Shown: positions 34,831-43,843 of the stretch, piece by piece
Layout of the letters: every line of letters starts with the position of its first letter
How positions within the stretch are numbered: position 1 is the stretch's first letter
NCBI GenBank assembly: GCA_937880175.1
Contig: CALFLO010000175.1
Location: forward strand, 1-64,000
Source of the DNA: an uncultured Gluconobacter sp.
GTDB lineage: Bacteria > Pseudomonadota > Alphaproteobacteria > Acetobacterales > Acetobacteraceae
Reading direction: 5' to 3'
Length of the DNA stretch: 64,000 nt
Translations under genes and position numbers: made by a program
Notes under the pieces: model-generated
What the model saw: only the letters and a program-made list of their open reading frames with translations
Databases searched by the model: none
What the model was told of the DNA's origin: nothing

Positions 34831-35385
34831 ATGCCGGATTCTTCTGCCATCGCTGATGCGCTCACCTTTTCGCCCGAGGTCACCCAACGCCTCGATCACA
34901 CGGCCGACTGGTGCCAGCGCAACGGGCAGCGCCTGACCGAAACGCGTCGTCAGGTGCTGGGCCTGATCCTGTCCAGCGAAAAGCCCTCCGGCGCGTATGA
35001 TCTGCTTGCCCGGCTGCGCCCCGCCCATCCGAAAGCCGCTCCGCCGACAGTGTACCGGGCGCTGGAGTTCCTGCTGGAACACAGCCTGATCCATCGTCTG
35101 GAACGGCTGAGCGCTTTCGTGGGCTGCTCGCACGCCGTGGAATGTCCGCATGGCTGCAACCATCATGACGAAGGCGGGATGCACCGTGCGCAGTTCCTGA
35201 TCTGCCGGGGCTGTGACCGCGCCTGGGAGCTGGAGCAGGAAACGATTGCCCCGGTTCTGACCCGCGCGGCGCAGGGCATGGGGTTCCGCGCCGAGGCCGC
35301 GACCGTTGAAATCGAAGGCCTGTGCGCGGCCTGCCAGAAAGCCGGTGTCACGCCGGTGCGGCGTCCGAAAACCGCAGCGGGCTGA
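34831..35385 (+). CDS. zur: Fur-family transcriptional repressor, probably Zur
   Basis: 184 residues from ATG 34831. Winged-helix domain with NGQRLTETRRQVLGLILSSEKPSGAYDLLARLR and PPTVYRALEFLLEHSLIHRLE; the metal-binding half includes HGCNHHDEG, the CxxC pair CRGC and a second CAAC near the C-terminus. The structural zinc site and the His-rich loop fit Zur better than Fur. A 20-odd residue extension precedes the DNA-binding domain. Confidence 0.85.
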   Translation: MPDSSAIADALTFSPEVTQRLDHTADWCQRNGQRLTETRRQVLGLILSSEKPSGAYDLLARLRPAHPKAAPPTVYRALEFLLEHSLIHRLERLSAFVGCSHAVECPHGCNHHDEGGMHRAQFLICRGCDRAWELEQETIAPVLTRAAQGMGFRAEAATVEIEGLCAACQKAGVTPVRRPKTAAG

Positions 35386-35391
35386 GACATC

Positions 35392-35844
35392 ATGGGCCGC
35401 CGTTCCCCGTCACCGGCGTCCCTGTTCGAAAAGCTGCCGAAGCGCCGCCGCGAGCGACCGGCCCGTGTATCGCTCCGTCGCCCTACGGATGATACGCAAC
35501 AGCCGGACCTGCTGGACTGGACTCCACCGCCGACCCATCTTGCGGCCGAGGATGTCGAGGCCTGCTTTCTGGATCCGGCCAGCTTCCGGCCCCCGGCTGG
35601 CGCCGCATTTCTGTATCATCTGACGGATGCCGAAACCGCCCGGAGTTTCGTGGCAAACGGACTGCCCCTGACGGACAGTCTCATGTTCCGCACCGCAGCC
35701 CATCTGGCCGAAGACCTCGCAGACATTCCGGCGACAGGGGACATGGGCGTGGTGCGGGTGCGACGGCGCCTGATCCAGCCCTGGCTGACCCCCGATCGCC
35801 AGGACGGCCGTCCGTGCTATGTGCTCGAACCACAAACGTCCTGA
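35392..35844 (+). CDS. Hypothetical protein with ADP-ribosyltransferase-like start of fold
   Basis: 150 residues, not assigned to a family. After a basic disordered stretch the segment FLYHLTDAETARSFVANGLPL (residues 73-93) follows the Y-H-x-T...I-x-x-x-G-L pattern that opens many NAD-dependent ADP-ribosyltransferase and KptA/DUF952-like folds; VVRVRRRLIQPWL follows. It starts 6 bases after the zur stop, suggesting cotranscription. The fold assignment is inference from a short motif. Confidence 0.55.
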   Translation: MGRRSPSPASLFEKLPKRRRERPARVSLRRPTDDTQQPDLLDWTPPPTHLAAEDVEACFLDPASFRPPAGAAFLYHLTDAETARSFVANGLPLTDSLMFRTAAHLAEDLADIPATGDMGVVRVRRRLIQPWLTPDRQDGRPCYVLEPQTS

Positions 35845-35876
35845 CAGACACCATGAGAGGCAGGGAGAGTAATCAT

Positions 35877-36896
35877 ATGGCAGCACAGTCGGGCCTTCTG
35901 GCCGAAGTCACGCGCGGCGGGCGTGTGGAATCCCATCATCTGGGCCGGGCCGTCGTCGTCGATGCCGATGGCGGCGTGGTCTGGTCCTGCGGCGATGTGG
36001 AGGCCGCCGTCTTCCCGCGCTCGACCGTCAAATCCCTGCTGGCGATCGAACTGGTGGAGAGTGGCGCAGCCGACCGTCTCGGTCTGAGCCCGGATGCGCT
36101 GGCTTTGGCCTGCGCCTCGCATGGTGGCGAGAAAGCCCATGCCGAAATGGCTGCGACGATGCTCGCGTCGGTCGGGCGGGACGTGACGGCGCTGGAATGT
36201 GGAACGCACTGGCCGACCTATGAACCCGCAGGCCGCGCTCTGGCCGCCGCGCATCAGAACGCCTGCCCCCTGCATAACAACTGCTCGGGCAAGCATGCGG
36301 GCATGGTGTGCCTGTCCTGCGATCAGGGCGTCGATCCTTCCGGCTATATCGACCCGTCCCATGAAGTCCAGCGCCGCGTGACGGATGTTCTCGCCGCCAT
36401 GATGGATACGCCGCATGACGACACCAATCGCGGCATGGATGGCTGCTCCATGCCGACCTATGCCGTCCCGCTGAAAGCGCTCGCGAAAGGTTTTGCAAGA
36501 TTTGGCGCGGGAACCGGAGTGTCCGAAGGGCGTTTCTGTGCGGCCACACGTCTTCGTGAGGCTGTGGCGGCCAATCCGTTCATGGTCGCGGGGACGGGGC
36601 GCTACGACACGAAAATCATGGACCGGTTCGGCACAAGGGCCTTTGTGAAAATGGGCGCGGAAGGCGTGATGATCGCCTCCCTGCCGGAACTGGGACTGGG
36701 TCTGGCCATCAAAACCGATGACGGCGCCAACCGTGCCGCAGAGGTCGCAATGTCCGACCTGATGCGTCGCTTCGGCGGCGATATTTTGTGTGTGGATGAG
36801 GCTGACCGCGAGATTCTGGATGCAACATCTGTCCAGACCCTGCGGAACTGGAACGGGTTCACGGTTGGCGAAATCCGCTCCGCCCTCCCGCGATAA
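35877..36896 (+). CDS. L-asparaginase II (AnsA/PF06089 type)
   Basis: 339 residues; hydrolyses asparagine to aspartate and ammonia. The family (Rhizobium etli AnsA) differs from E. coli-type enzymes; recognisable blocks are VFPRSTVKSLLAIELVESG, ACASHGGEKAHAEM, ECGTHWPTYEPAGRAL, NNCSGKHAGMVCLS and MDGCSMPTYAVPLKALAKGFAR, with the conserved serine-lysine and cysteine residues of this fold. GGGAGAG precedes ATG 35877; the frame opens at 35814 inside the previous gene. Confidence 0.9.
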   Translation: MAAQSGLLAEVTRGGRVESHHLGRAVVVDADGGVVWSCGDVEAAVFPRSTVKSLLAIELVESGAADRLGLSPDALALACASHGGEKAHAEMAATMLASVGRDVTALECGTHWPTYEPAGRALAAAHQNACPLHNNCSGKHAGMVCLSCDQGVDPSGYIDPSHEVQRRVTDVLAAMMDTPHDDTNRGMDGCSMPTYAVPLKALAKGFARFGAGTGVSEGRFCAATRLREAVAANPFMVAGTGRYDTKIMDRFGTRAFVKMGAEGVMIASLPELGLGLAIKTDDGANRAAEVAMSDLMRRFGGDILCVDEADREILDATSVQTLRNWNGFTVGEIRSALPR

Positions 36897-36924
36897 GCGA
36901 TTTTGTGTTATAGGTAACGTATAT

Positions 36925-36949
36925 GACACCTCTGTTAAATATTGGTGTC
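36925..36949 (+). terminator. Hairpin downstream of the asparaginase gene
   Basis: GACACC-N13-GGTGTC (36925-36930 with 36944-36949), extendable by A-U/G-U pairs in RNA and followed by GTTTTAT. It lies 29 bases after the asparaginase stop and 35 before the transporter start. A weak terminator is likely; an operator for the transporter is also possible. Confidence 0.45.
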
Positions 36950-36983
36950 GTTTTATGACTGAGTGAGAGGAACGCACTGCCAC

Positions 36984-38411
36984 ATGAATGATCAGGTCGG
37001 AATGACAGAGACCCCATCGTCGCAGGATGACAGCAGCACATCCATTTTCGATGCAACACGCTTCAAGATCATCGCCATTGGCGTGATCGCAGCGCTGGCG
37101 GGCCTCATGTCCGGACTTGATATCGGTGTGGTCGCGGGTGCGCTGGATCTTTTCGGCAAGGAATATCACGCTTCCACCATCGCGCTGGAATGGGTCGTCA
37201 GTTCCATGATGGCTGGTGCGGCGGCGGGGGCGCTGAGCGCGGGCTGGATGTCCAAGGCGCTTGGCCGCAAACATTCCCTGATCGTGGGCGGTGCGATTTT
37301 CGTGGTCGGAACCATCGGCTGCGCGATGAGCTGGTCGGTTCCCTCCATGATTTCCTTCCGGGTCGTTATGGGGATCGCAGTTGGCATTTCCGCCTTCACG
37401 GCCCCGCTGTACCTGTCCGAAATCGCCAGCGAAGACGCGCGCGGGGCGATGGTCTCGACCTATCAGCTCATGGTGACGGTCGGCATTTTCATCGCCTTCC
37501 TGTCGGATACGTATTTCTCCTATAGCGGCAACTGGCGCTGGATGTTCGGTGTTGCGGGCATCCCGGCCGTGCTGTTCCTGATCGGTGTTCTGTTCCTGCC
37601 TTACAGCCCGCGCTGGCTGATGGCGCAGGGCCGCCACAAGGAAGCCCGCCAGATCCTGCTAGACCTGCGCGACGATCCGCTGGAAGCCGCCAAGGAAATC
37701 CGCGCGATCCGCGAACAGCTTGAGACGAAACAGGAAGGCTTCAAACTCTTCCGCACCAACTCCAATTTCCGGCGTTCGGTGGCGCTGGGCGTGATGCTTC
37801 AGATGATGCAGCAGCTCGCGGGCATCAACATCGTCATGTATTACGCGCCCAACATTCTTGCGGCCGCACATTTCGATGCGCAGTCCCAGATGTGGTGCAC
37901 GGCCATCATCGGTCTGGTGAACATGCTGGCGACCTTCGTGGCCGTGGGTCTGGTCGATCGCTGGGGCCGCAAGCCGATCCTCTATGCGGGCTTTACGGTC
38001 ATGGCGCTGGGCATGGGTGTTCTGGCCATGCTGCTCCAGACGGGCATGACCACGCAGTCCTCCCAGATCGCAGCCGTCTTCCTGCTGATGATCTTCTGCG
38101 CCGGGTTCGCCATGTCGGCCGGTCCGCTGATGTGGGTGCTGTGTTCCGAAATCCAGCCGCTTGGCGGACGTGATTTCGGGATCGCCATCTCGACCTTCAC
38201 CAACTGGATGACCAATCTTCTGGTCGGCGTGAGCTTCCTGACCCTCATGCAGACCCTGGGAACGGCGGGTACGTTCTGGCTCTTCGCCGGGCTGAACGCA
38301 CTGTTCCTGCTGCTCACGATCCTCTTCGTTCCTGAAACGCGGGGCATGTCTCTTGCCGTCATTGAAAAACGGCTCATGCAGGGTGTGAAACTCCGCAAGC
38401 TGGGCCGCTAG
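36984..38411 (+). CDS. Sugar:proton symporter, GalP/XylE-like MFS
   Basis: 475 residues, 12 expected helices. Sugar porter signatures are clear: GVVAGAL near helix 1, GRKHSLIVGGAIFVVG, R-x-x-x-G-x-x-x-G in FRVVMGIAVGISAFTAPLYLSEIA, PYSPRWLMAQGRHKEA before the central loop, QQLAGINIVMYYAPNIL in helix 7 and the ending VPETRG. Substrate is a hexose or pentose, but which one cannot be read. GAGAGGAA is upstream of ATG 36984. Confidence 0.93.
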   Translation: MNDQVGMTETPSSQDDSSTSIFDATRFKIIAIGVIAALAGLMSGLDIGVVAGALDLFGKEYHASTIALEWVVSSMMAGAAAGALSAGWMSKALGRKHSLIVGGAIFVVGTIGCAMSWSVPSMISFRVVMGIAVGISAFTAPLYLSEIASEDARGAMVSTYQLMVTVGIFIAFLSDTYFSYSGNWRWMFGVAGIPAVLFLIGVLFLPYSPRWLMAQGRHKEARQILLDLRDDPLEAAKEIRAIREQLETKQEGFKLFRTNSNFRRSVALGVMLQMMQQLAGINIVMYYAPNILAAAHFDAQSQMWCTAIIGLVNMLATFVAVGLVDRWGRKPILYAGFTVMALGMGVLAMLLQTGMTTQSSQIAAVFLLMIFCAGFAMSAGPLMWVLCSEIQPLGGRDFGIAISTFTNWMTNLLVGVSFLTLMQTLGTAGTFWLFAGLNALFLLLTILFVPETRGMSLAVIEKRLMQGVKLRKLGR

Positions 38412-38443
38412 GCATTTTCGGGCATCACCATCGAGTGACCATG

Positions 38444-38471
38444 CGCCCGGCCTCTATGGTCGGGCGTTTTT
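38444..38471 (+). terminator. Intrinsic terminator after the sugar symporter gene
   Basis: CGCCCG (38444-38449) pairs with CGGGCG (38461-38466), with further GCC/GGT pairing inside the loop, and is followed by TTTTTG. Confidence 0.75.
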
Positions 38472-38498
38472 GTTTAAACCTTCCAAAAGGAAACGCGC

Positions 38499-38909
38499 TT
38501 GAGCGAATTTTCCCCATCCTCCCGTGACATCAGCCGCGGCGGCGTCCTGCTCGTCTACGCGCTCTATATCGCCCGGTTCTTCACCGGAATCAGCCTGCTG
38601 GCAGGCGTCATTCTCGCCTATCTCCTGCGCCGTTCGAGTGTCGGAGTGGAGCGGATGCATCTGAACTGGCTGGTGCGTCTGTTCTGGTATGACGTGGCCT
38701 TCATCATCGGAAGTGCCGCCCTGTTTCTGGCCTGCTTCCTGAGCGAGCCCCCCGGAAGTTCAGGCCCCGGTCAGCTTCTTTTCCTGCTGCCGATCGGCAT
38801 TTTCGCTCTGTGGAATATCGTCCTGCTGGTCTCGCTGGTTCTGGGCCTGCGTGGCTTTCTGGCAGGGCGCGGCCCACTACCGGAACGCTTTCGCGCCTTG
38901 GCAGAATAG
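38499..38909 (+). CDS. Small membrane protein, paralogue of the next gene
   Basis: 136 residues from a TTG start (AAAAGG eight bases upstream). Three hydrophobic segments (GGVLLVYALYIARFFTGISLLAGVILAYLL, VAFIIGSAALFLACFL and LLFLLPIGIFALWNIVLLVSLVLGL). The pattern LVYALYIARFFTG...WLVRLFWYD resembles DUF4870-like small membrane proteins. About half of the N-terminal residues match the gene at 39050. Role unknown. Confidence 0.7.
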   Translation: MSEFSPSSRDISRGGVLLVYALYIARFFTGISLLAGVILAYLLRRSSVGVERMHLNWLVRLFWYDVAFIIGSAALFLACFLSEPPGSSGPGQLLFLLPIGIFALWNIVLLVSLVLGLRGFLAGRGPLPERFRALAE

Positions 38910-39049
38910 TCTTCCGTCAGAACTGGCGTAATTCGCCAGTTTCCGGGCTCCCGGACTGGCCGCAAATGCCATGGGTCAGGAAAATCCTGTTCTGGCACGG
39001 TTCATGCATCAGGTTTGCTGTCGAGTTTTTCTCAGAGGAATCTTCCCTC

Positions 39050-39475
39050 ATGTACGCATCCTACGCCCCTTATGAACCCGCGAATCGCTACGGTCGCGGA
39101 AACGACGCCGAAACGGGACGCGATCTGGTCCTTCTGATCTATGCTCTTTACGTCGCCGGTTTCTTTACAGGCGTGACCGCCCTGATCGGGGTGATGATCG
39201 CGCATAAAAGCCGCCGTTTCGCGACGGGGCTGAAACGTGCGCAACTGGACTGGCAGATCCGGATGTTCTGGTACGGCGCGCTGGCCCTGACGGTCATCGC
39301 GACGATTCATCTTATGGTCGCAGGTCTGGGCGCCATCACGGGCGGGCTGGGGCTGGTATTTATGGTGGTGCCATGGGGGCTGACGCTCGCCTGGGGAATC
39401 CTCACAGCCTGGGCGATCGCACGGGGCGTTCATGCCGCGCTGCTCAACCGCCCCGTTGCCACTGCACAGTTCTGA
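39050..39475 (+). CDS. Small membrane protein, paralogue of the preceding gene
   Basis: 141 residues. After a Tyr-rich hydrophilic N-terminus (MYASYAPYEPANRYGRG) come LVLLIYALYVAGFFTGVTALIGVMIA, LDWQIRMFWYGALALTVIATIHLMVAG and a C-terminal segment. The residues LIYALYVAGFFTG...DWQIRMFWY align with LVYALYIARFFTG...NWLVRLFWY of the neighbour, so this is a tandem duplication. AGAGGAA precedes ATG 39050. Function unknown. Confidence 0.7.
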   Translation: MYASYAPYEPANRYGRGNDAETGRDLVLLIYALYVAGFFTGVTALIGVMIAHKSRRFATGLKRAQLDWQIRMFWYGALALTVIATIHLMVAGLGAITGGLGLVFMVVPWGLTLAWGILTAWAIARGVHAALLNRPVATAQF

Positions 39476-39495
39476 CGCCGGAAAGGCAAAGTCCC

Positions 39496-40233
39496 ATGAA
39501 CCGTTTCACGCTTTCTCTTCCCGTCCTCGCCCTCGGGACCGCGTTGGCCTTTCCGGTCTGCGCCGCACCGCTGAGCCAGTCCCTTATTTCGGACGACATT
39601 TCCCAGTCCAGTCTGCCTGAAGGTGGAAAGCTTTCAACCGTCAGCGGCGACATCAGCATCGGGACATCCGATGGTGCCCTGTCTGTCCGGACTGTCAGCG
39701 GCGACGTCCATGTCGGGCAGTCCAAAGGCCCGATCGACGTCCATATGCTCAGCGGTACGCTGGATGTGGAACACGCCAGCGGGGCGGTCGAAATCCGCAG
39801 TGCGAGTGGAGATATCACGCTGGGTCATGCAGACGGTGCCGTCTCCATCCGCACCATGAGCGGTGATACGACAATCGGTCACGCAACCCGCGACGCCATG
39901 ATCCGCAGCGTCAGCGGGGATACGAGCCTGACGCTCGATGCCGCACCCCAGATGCGCACGGTCGATATTGGCACGGTCAGCGGGGACATGACGCTTCACC
40001 TGCCGCACGGCTTTGGCGGGACATTCGACATCATCCTGAAGCAGCGCCGCTCGGATACGACGCTCCCGCTTCAGCAGTCCCTCGGTCTCACAGTGCAGCT
40101 CGGGGACTGGAAGAAAGAATCGGGCGCTTCAGAAGAAATCCGGACAATCACGGCCACCGGCAAGGTCGGCGATGGCCGCGATCACATCATCGTCCGCAGT
40201 GTGGTCGGAACGCTGAAACTCGTTCAGGACTGA
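39496..40233 (+). CDS. DUF4097-like exported beta-repeat protein
   Basis: 245 residues. A signal peptide (MNRFTLSLPVLALGTALAFPVCAA) is followed by a right-handed beta-repeat of about 15-20 residues per turn, each turn ending in SGD or SGT: TVSGDISIG, TVSGDVHVG, MLSGTLDVE, SASGDITLG, TMSGDTTIG, SVSGDTSLT and TVSGDMTLH. DUF4097/LiaG-type adhesin-like proteins have this pattern. The role is unknown; it follows the two small membrane proteins and its end overlaps the convergent RluA gene by 10 bases. Confidence 0.8.
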   Translation: MNRFTLSLPVLALGTALAFPVCAAPLSQSLISDDISQSSLPEGGKLSTVSGDISIGTSDGALSVRTVSGDVHVGQSKGPIDVHMLSGTLDVEHASGAVEIRSASGDITLGHADGAVSIRTMSGDTTIGHATRDAMIRSVSGDTSLTLDAAPQMRTVDIGTVSGDMTLHLPHGFGGTFDIILKQRRSDTTLPLQQSLGLTVQLGDWKKESGASEEIRTITATGKVGDGRDHIIVRSVVGTLKLVQD

Positions 40234-41021
40234 GCCGCACTTCCACAACCCATCGTCCGCAGCGTCTTCGCCATGAACTCCGGCGGAGGCGCCTGCGCGC
40301 TGAGCGTGTCAGACGGCAGGTTCAGCTCCAGACTGCGCGCCAGAAGATGCAGTCCGGGCATGTTTGAATGATTCGGAGCCGGGGTGCCATAAACCGGATC
40401 GCCAAGGATCGGCGTTCCCAGTTCCGCGCAATGAATGCGGGCCTGATGCGTGCGCCCCGTGAGAAGCTCCAGCTCCACCCAGCACAGGCCTTTGCTACGT
40501 CCTAGAACCCGCCAGCGCGTGCGGGCCTCGTCTCCCTTCGCGTCCGCCACCATGCGCCAGCCCGAGGCGTCAGACCGGCGCAGCAGCGGCGCGCTGATCT
40601 CACCACTGCCCTGTGGAAGATCCCCCACCACAACGGCCCAGTACAGCTTGCGGACCTGCCGGTCCTGAAAGGCTTTCTGCGCTTCGATCAGCGCCGTCTT
40701 GCGCCGTGCAATCAGCAGACAGCCGGACGTATCCGTATCCAGCCGATGCGCCAGCCACGGTCCCCCGCGCGGATGCGAGACCAGCCGCGTTTCAACGGAA
40801 TCCTGCGTGGACGGACCCGGATGAACGGCCAGACCGACCGGCTTGTCCAGAATTAGGAAGCGCGGTGTTTCGAGCAGGATGGGAATGTCCATCCCGAGAT
40901 GGAACGGTGTACGCGGCCCTTCCGGAGCGTCAGATGCCGCCTGTTGGGGCAGGCGGCGGGGTTTGTGTGAGCTGCGTGCGGCTTTTGCACGTCGGATCCG
41001 GTCTTTCCGGTCAGTCTTCAT
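40224..41021 (-). CDS. RluA family pseudouridine synthase
   Basis: 265 residues. The catalytic Asp lies in AHRLDTDTSGCLLIARR; other motifs are FLILDKPVGLAVHPGPS, RKLYWAVVVGDLP and LLTGRTHQARIHCAELGTPILGDPVYG. No S4 domain. An RNA uridine is isomerised; the exact site (rRNA or tRNA) is unclear. ATG 41021 lies inside the last codons of ftsK (11-base overlap) with AAGGAAG upstream, so it is coupled to ftsK. A basic N-terminal tail of about 40 residues may bind RNA. Confidence 0.9.
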   Translation of the reverse strand: MKTDRKDRIRRAKAARSSHKPRRLPQQAASDAPEGPRTPFHLGMDIPILLETPRFLILDKPVGLAVHPGPSTQDSVETRLVSHPRGGPWLAHRLDTDTSGCLLIARRKTALIEAQKAFQDRQVRKLYWAVVVGDLPQGSGEISAPLLRRSDASGWRMVADAKGDEARTRWRVLGRSKGLCWVELELLTGRTHQARIHCAELGTPILGDPVYGTPAPNHSNMPGLHLLARSLELNLPSDTLSAQAPPPEFMAKTLRTMGCGSAAQS

Positions 41022-43755
41022 GTTCTTCCTTGCGGCGGACAAGGATCTCGCGTTTGCCCACATGGTTTGCGGCACCGATGATGCCTTCCTTTTCCATCTG
41101 GTCGATCAGCTTGGCCGCGCGATTATAGCCGATGGAAAGATGGCGCTGGATGAAGCTGGTGGAGGCGCGGCCTTCGCGCATGACGATGTCCACAGCCTGA
41201 TCAAACAGACTGCCTTCCCCGTCAGCGCCCGAATTGGCCCCTGCCGTCAGACCACCCGCACTGTCGTCGTCCTGTCCTGAGACCACGTCGTCGTTATAGA
41301 TCGGGTCGCCCTTGGAGCGCAGATCCGCCACCACGGCCTCGACCTCGTCATCCGCCACGAACGGCCCATGGACACGCGTGATGCGCCCACCGCCCTGCAT
41401 GAACAGCATGTCGCCCTGACCCAGAAGCTGCTCTGCGCCCTGTTCCTGAAGAATGGTGCGGCTGTCGAACTTGCTGATGACCTGGAAGGAAATTCGGGTC
41501 GGGAAGTTGGCCTTGATGGTACCGGTGATGACGTCAACGGAAGGCCGCTGCGTCGCCATGATGACGTGAATACCTGCCGCACGGGCCTTCTGGGCCAGAC
41601 GCTGCACGGCTGTCTCGATTTCCTTGCCCGCGACCATCATGAGGTCGGCCATTTCGTCGATGACGACGACGATATAGGGCAGGTTTTCCGTCGCGACCTG
41701 CTGTTCGTCGAAGACCGGGCGGCCCGTCTCGGGATCAAAGCCGGTCTGCACCCGTTTGGTGACCATCTCGCCCGAGGCGCGGAGCTGGTTCACGCGCTCG
41801 TTGTAGCCGTTGATGTTTCGGACCTGAAGCTGAGCCATCAGACGATAGCGGCGGTCCATTTCCTGCACGGTCCATTTCAGCGCGCTGACGGCCTTGGCAG
41901 GTTCCGTCACGACCGGCGTCAGGAGATGCGGAATCCCATCATAGATCGATAGTTCGAGGATCTTGGGATCGATCATGATCAGGCGGCACTCTTCCGGGCT
42001 GAGCCGGTAAAGCAGGGACAGGATCATGGCATTCACGCCGACCGACTTACCCGAACCCGTCGTACCCGCGACGAGCAGATGCGGCATTTTGGCGAGGTCC
42101 GTATAGACCGGCACACCGGCAATATCCTTGCCGAGCGCGATCTGAAGACGTCCGGTGCCGTTCAGCCATTCCGGGGTGCGCAGCAGTTCGGAGAAATAGA
42201 CCGTTTCGCGCTTGGCGTTCGGGACTTCGATACCGATCACGTTGCGTCCCGGCACGGTCGCGATACGCACGCTCAGCACCGAAAGGGAGCGCGCCACGTC
42301 ATCGGCAAGCCCGATCACGCGGGACGAACGGATGCCCGGTGCGGGCTCCAGTTCATACAGCGTGACGACCGGACCGGCGTGGATGTCGCCGATCGTGCCC
42401 TGCACGCCATAATCGGCCAGAACGCTCTCCAGCAGCCGCGCATTGGACTGAAGCGTTTCCTGCGACGGTCCGGTTACGGCATGGGGCGGCGGCGGATTCA
42501 GCAGATCGAGCGGCGGCAGCTCCCAGCCGGTCGTTACGGCATTGCGCGGTGCGGCGGGGCGTGCGGGCACGGGCTCCGGCGGACGCTCCGGACGGCGCAT
42601 TCCGAACAGGCCGCGCTTCTGCGGCTCGGGTTCGGGCGGCGTGTCGATGCTGCTCTGGGGTAGCTCTTCGTCCATTTCGTCGTCCATCTGACGACGCACG
42701 GGCGGCAGCGGCGTGTCCCGTTGACGGGCAATCTGGGCCAGACGCTCGGCATAGGGGTTGGACGGGGCGTCTTCTTCCTGTGGGGCGGCTGGCTTGGCGC
42801 GGGCGGCAGCGGCTTCCGTCTGGCTGATCGGGCGTGTCTCCGCGGCCGGCTGGCTGTAGGGATCGTCCTGCGTGTCCATCGGGGGCTGCATCCAGCCGGT
42901 ATTCTGGGGCACGAACGGTGCGGGTCGGCTCTGCGGATCGCTCTTGCCGAAGCTGCGGCGCAGGAAAGACAGCGGCGCTGCATCCGCGGCCGGAGCGCCA
43001 CCGGCGGGGCTCGGCTGGAACTCGTACATGCGCGGGTCGGGCGCGGGCCGGTCGGAGGTCTGCGGGCCATTCATGCGTTTGGCGAGCGAGAACGGCTGGC
43101 GGCCCAGAAGCATGAGCGTCTGGCCAAGCGCGCGCCATTCGCGGGCCTCAAGACCCATGGCGAGCGGCAGCAGCAGACCCATCAGCAGCAGGACAAGAAT
43201 GACGGCAATGGCATTTCCGGCGGCGCCGGCTTCGGCATGAGCTGCACCCAGCAGGCGCTGCGCGCAGGAGACGCCCATTTCCCCGCCCAGCCCGCTGGCT
43301 GTCGGCCAGTTGACCTGAAGACCGGGAATGAGAAGCTGGAGCGTGCCGATGAAGGTGGCGCTGGCGGGCAGAAGGGCGAGGGCCGCCACGATCCGCAGGA
43401 TCGGCAGGCTCATGCCGTGATGACGCACCATGCGCCACGCCCAGGCCAGCAGAATGACGATTGGCATGCCGCTGCCCAAGCCGAGCCACTGGATCAGACC
43501 GTCCGAAATGGTCGCGCCCGTACGCCCCAGCAAGTTCGTCGGCTGCGTTCCGGTCGAGGTGTTGAAGGACGGATCGTGCGGATTGAAGCTCCACAGGGCG
43601 ATCCCGACCGCTACGGCGAAGATCAGCAGGACGAGCCCAAGAAGCTCCATGCAGCGTGCGCGCAGGGCACTGCGCAGTTTTGGTGTCATGTGCCGGTCAT
43701 GCGCGTCGCGGACGATGTTGCGCACTGTACTGGTCGATCGGCTGAACGCGGCCAA
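41011..43755 (-). CDS. ftsK: DNA translocase FtsK
   Basis: 914 residues. Four transmembrane segments in the first 200 residues, a Pro/Gln/Arg-rich linker (about 230-410), then the motor with Walker A in AGTTGSGKSVGVNAMILSLL, Walker B VVVIDEMADLMM and the gamma domain at the end (GRASTSFIQRHLSIGYNRAAKLIDQME) that reads KOPS sites. It pumps chromosome ends across the septum and activates Xer recombination at dif. Start is uncertain: TTG 43755 or ATG 43689 (a shorter cytoplasmic N-terminus); neither has a strong ribosome site. Confidence 0.95.
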   Translation of the reverse strand: MAAFSRSTSTVRNIVRDAHDRHMTPKLRSALRARCMELLGLVLLIFAVAVGIALWSFNPHDPSFNTSTGTQPTNLLGRTGATISDGLIQWLGLGSGMPIVILLAWAWRMVRHHGMSLPILRIVAALALLPASATFIGTLQLLIPGLQVNWPTASGLGGEMGVSCAQRLLGAAHAEAGAAGNAIAVILVLLLMGLLLPLAMGLEAREWRALGQTLMLLGRQPFSLAKRMNGPQTSDRPAPDPRMYEFQPSPAGGAPAADAAPLSFLRRSFGKSDPQSRPAPFVPQNTGWMQPPMDTQDDPYSQPAAETRPISQTEAAAARAKPAAPQEEDAPSNPYAERLAQIARQRDTPLPPVRRQMDDEMDEELPQSSIDTPPEPEPQKRGLFGMRRPERPPEPVPARPAAPRNAVTTGWELPPLDLLNPPPPHAVTGPSQETLQSNARLLESVLADYGVQGTIGDIHAGPVVTLYELEPAPGIRSSRVIGLADDVARSLSVLSVRIATVPGRNVIGIEVPNAKRETVYFSELLRTPEWLNGTGRLQIALGKDIAGVPVYTDLAKMPHLLVAGTTGSGKSVGVNAMILSLLYRLSPEECRLIMIDPKILELSIYDGIPHLLTPVVTEPAKAVSALKWTVQEMDRRYRLMAQLQVRNINGYNERVNQLRASGEMVTKRVQTGFDPETGRPVFDEQQVATENLPYIVVVIDEMADLMMVAGKEIETAVQRLAQKARAAGIHVIMATQRPSVDVITGTIKANFPTRISFQVISKFDSRTILQEQGAEQLLGQGDMLFMQGGGRITRVHGPFVADDEVEAVVADLRSKGDPIYNDDVVSGQDDDSAGGLTAGANSGADGEGSLFDQAVDIVMREGRASTSFIQRHLSIGYNRAAKLIDQMEKEGIIGAANHVGKREILVRRKEEHED

Positions 43756-43843
43756 GTCTCGTCACCCCGTCGGTTTTCTGGATTGCGGCTTATAAAATTC
43801 ACTTTGAACTATAGCCGACAGGGTACTGAATACAGAGGGAAAA

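Noticed and set aside
35817..37637. A 606-codon open frame on the minus strand
   Set aside because: It is antisense to the asparaginase and sugar symporter genes, which have strong family motifs. The frame is open because of high GC at the third position and its translation is His/Arg/Gly/Asp rich with no domain.
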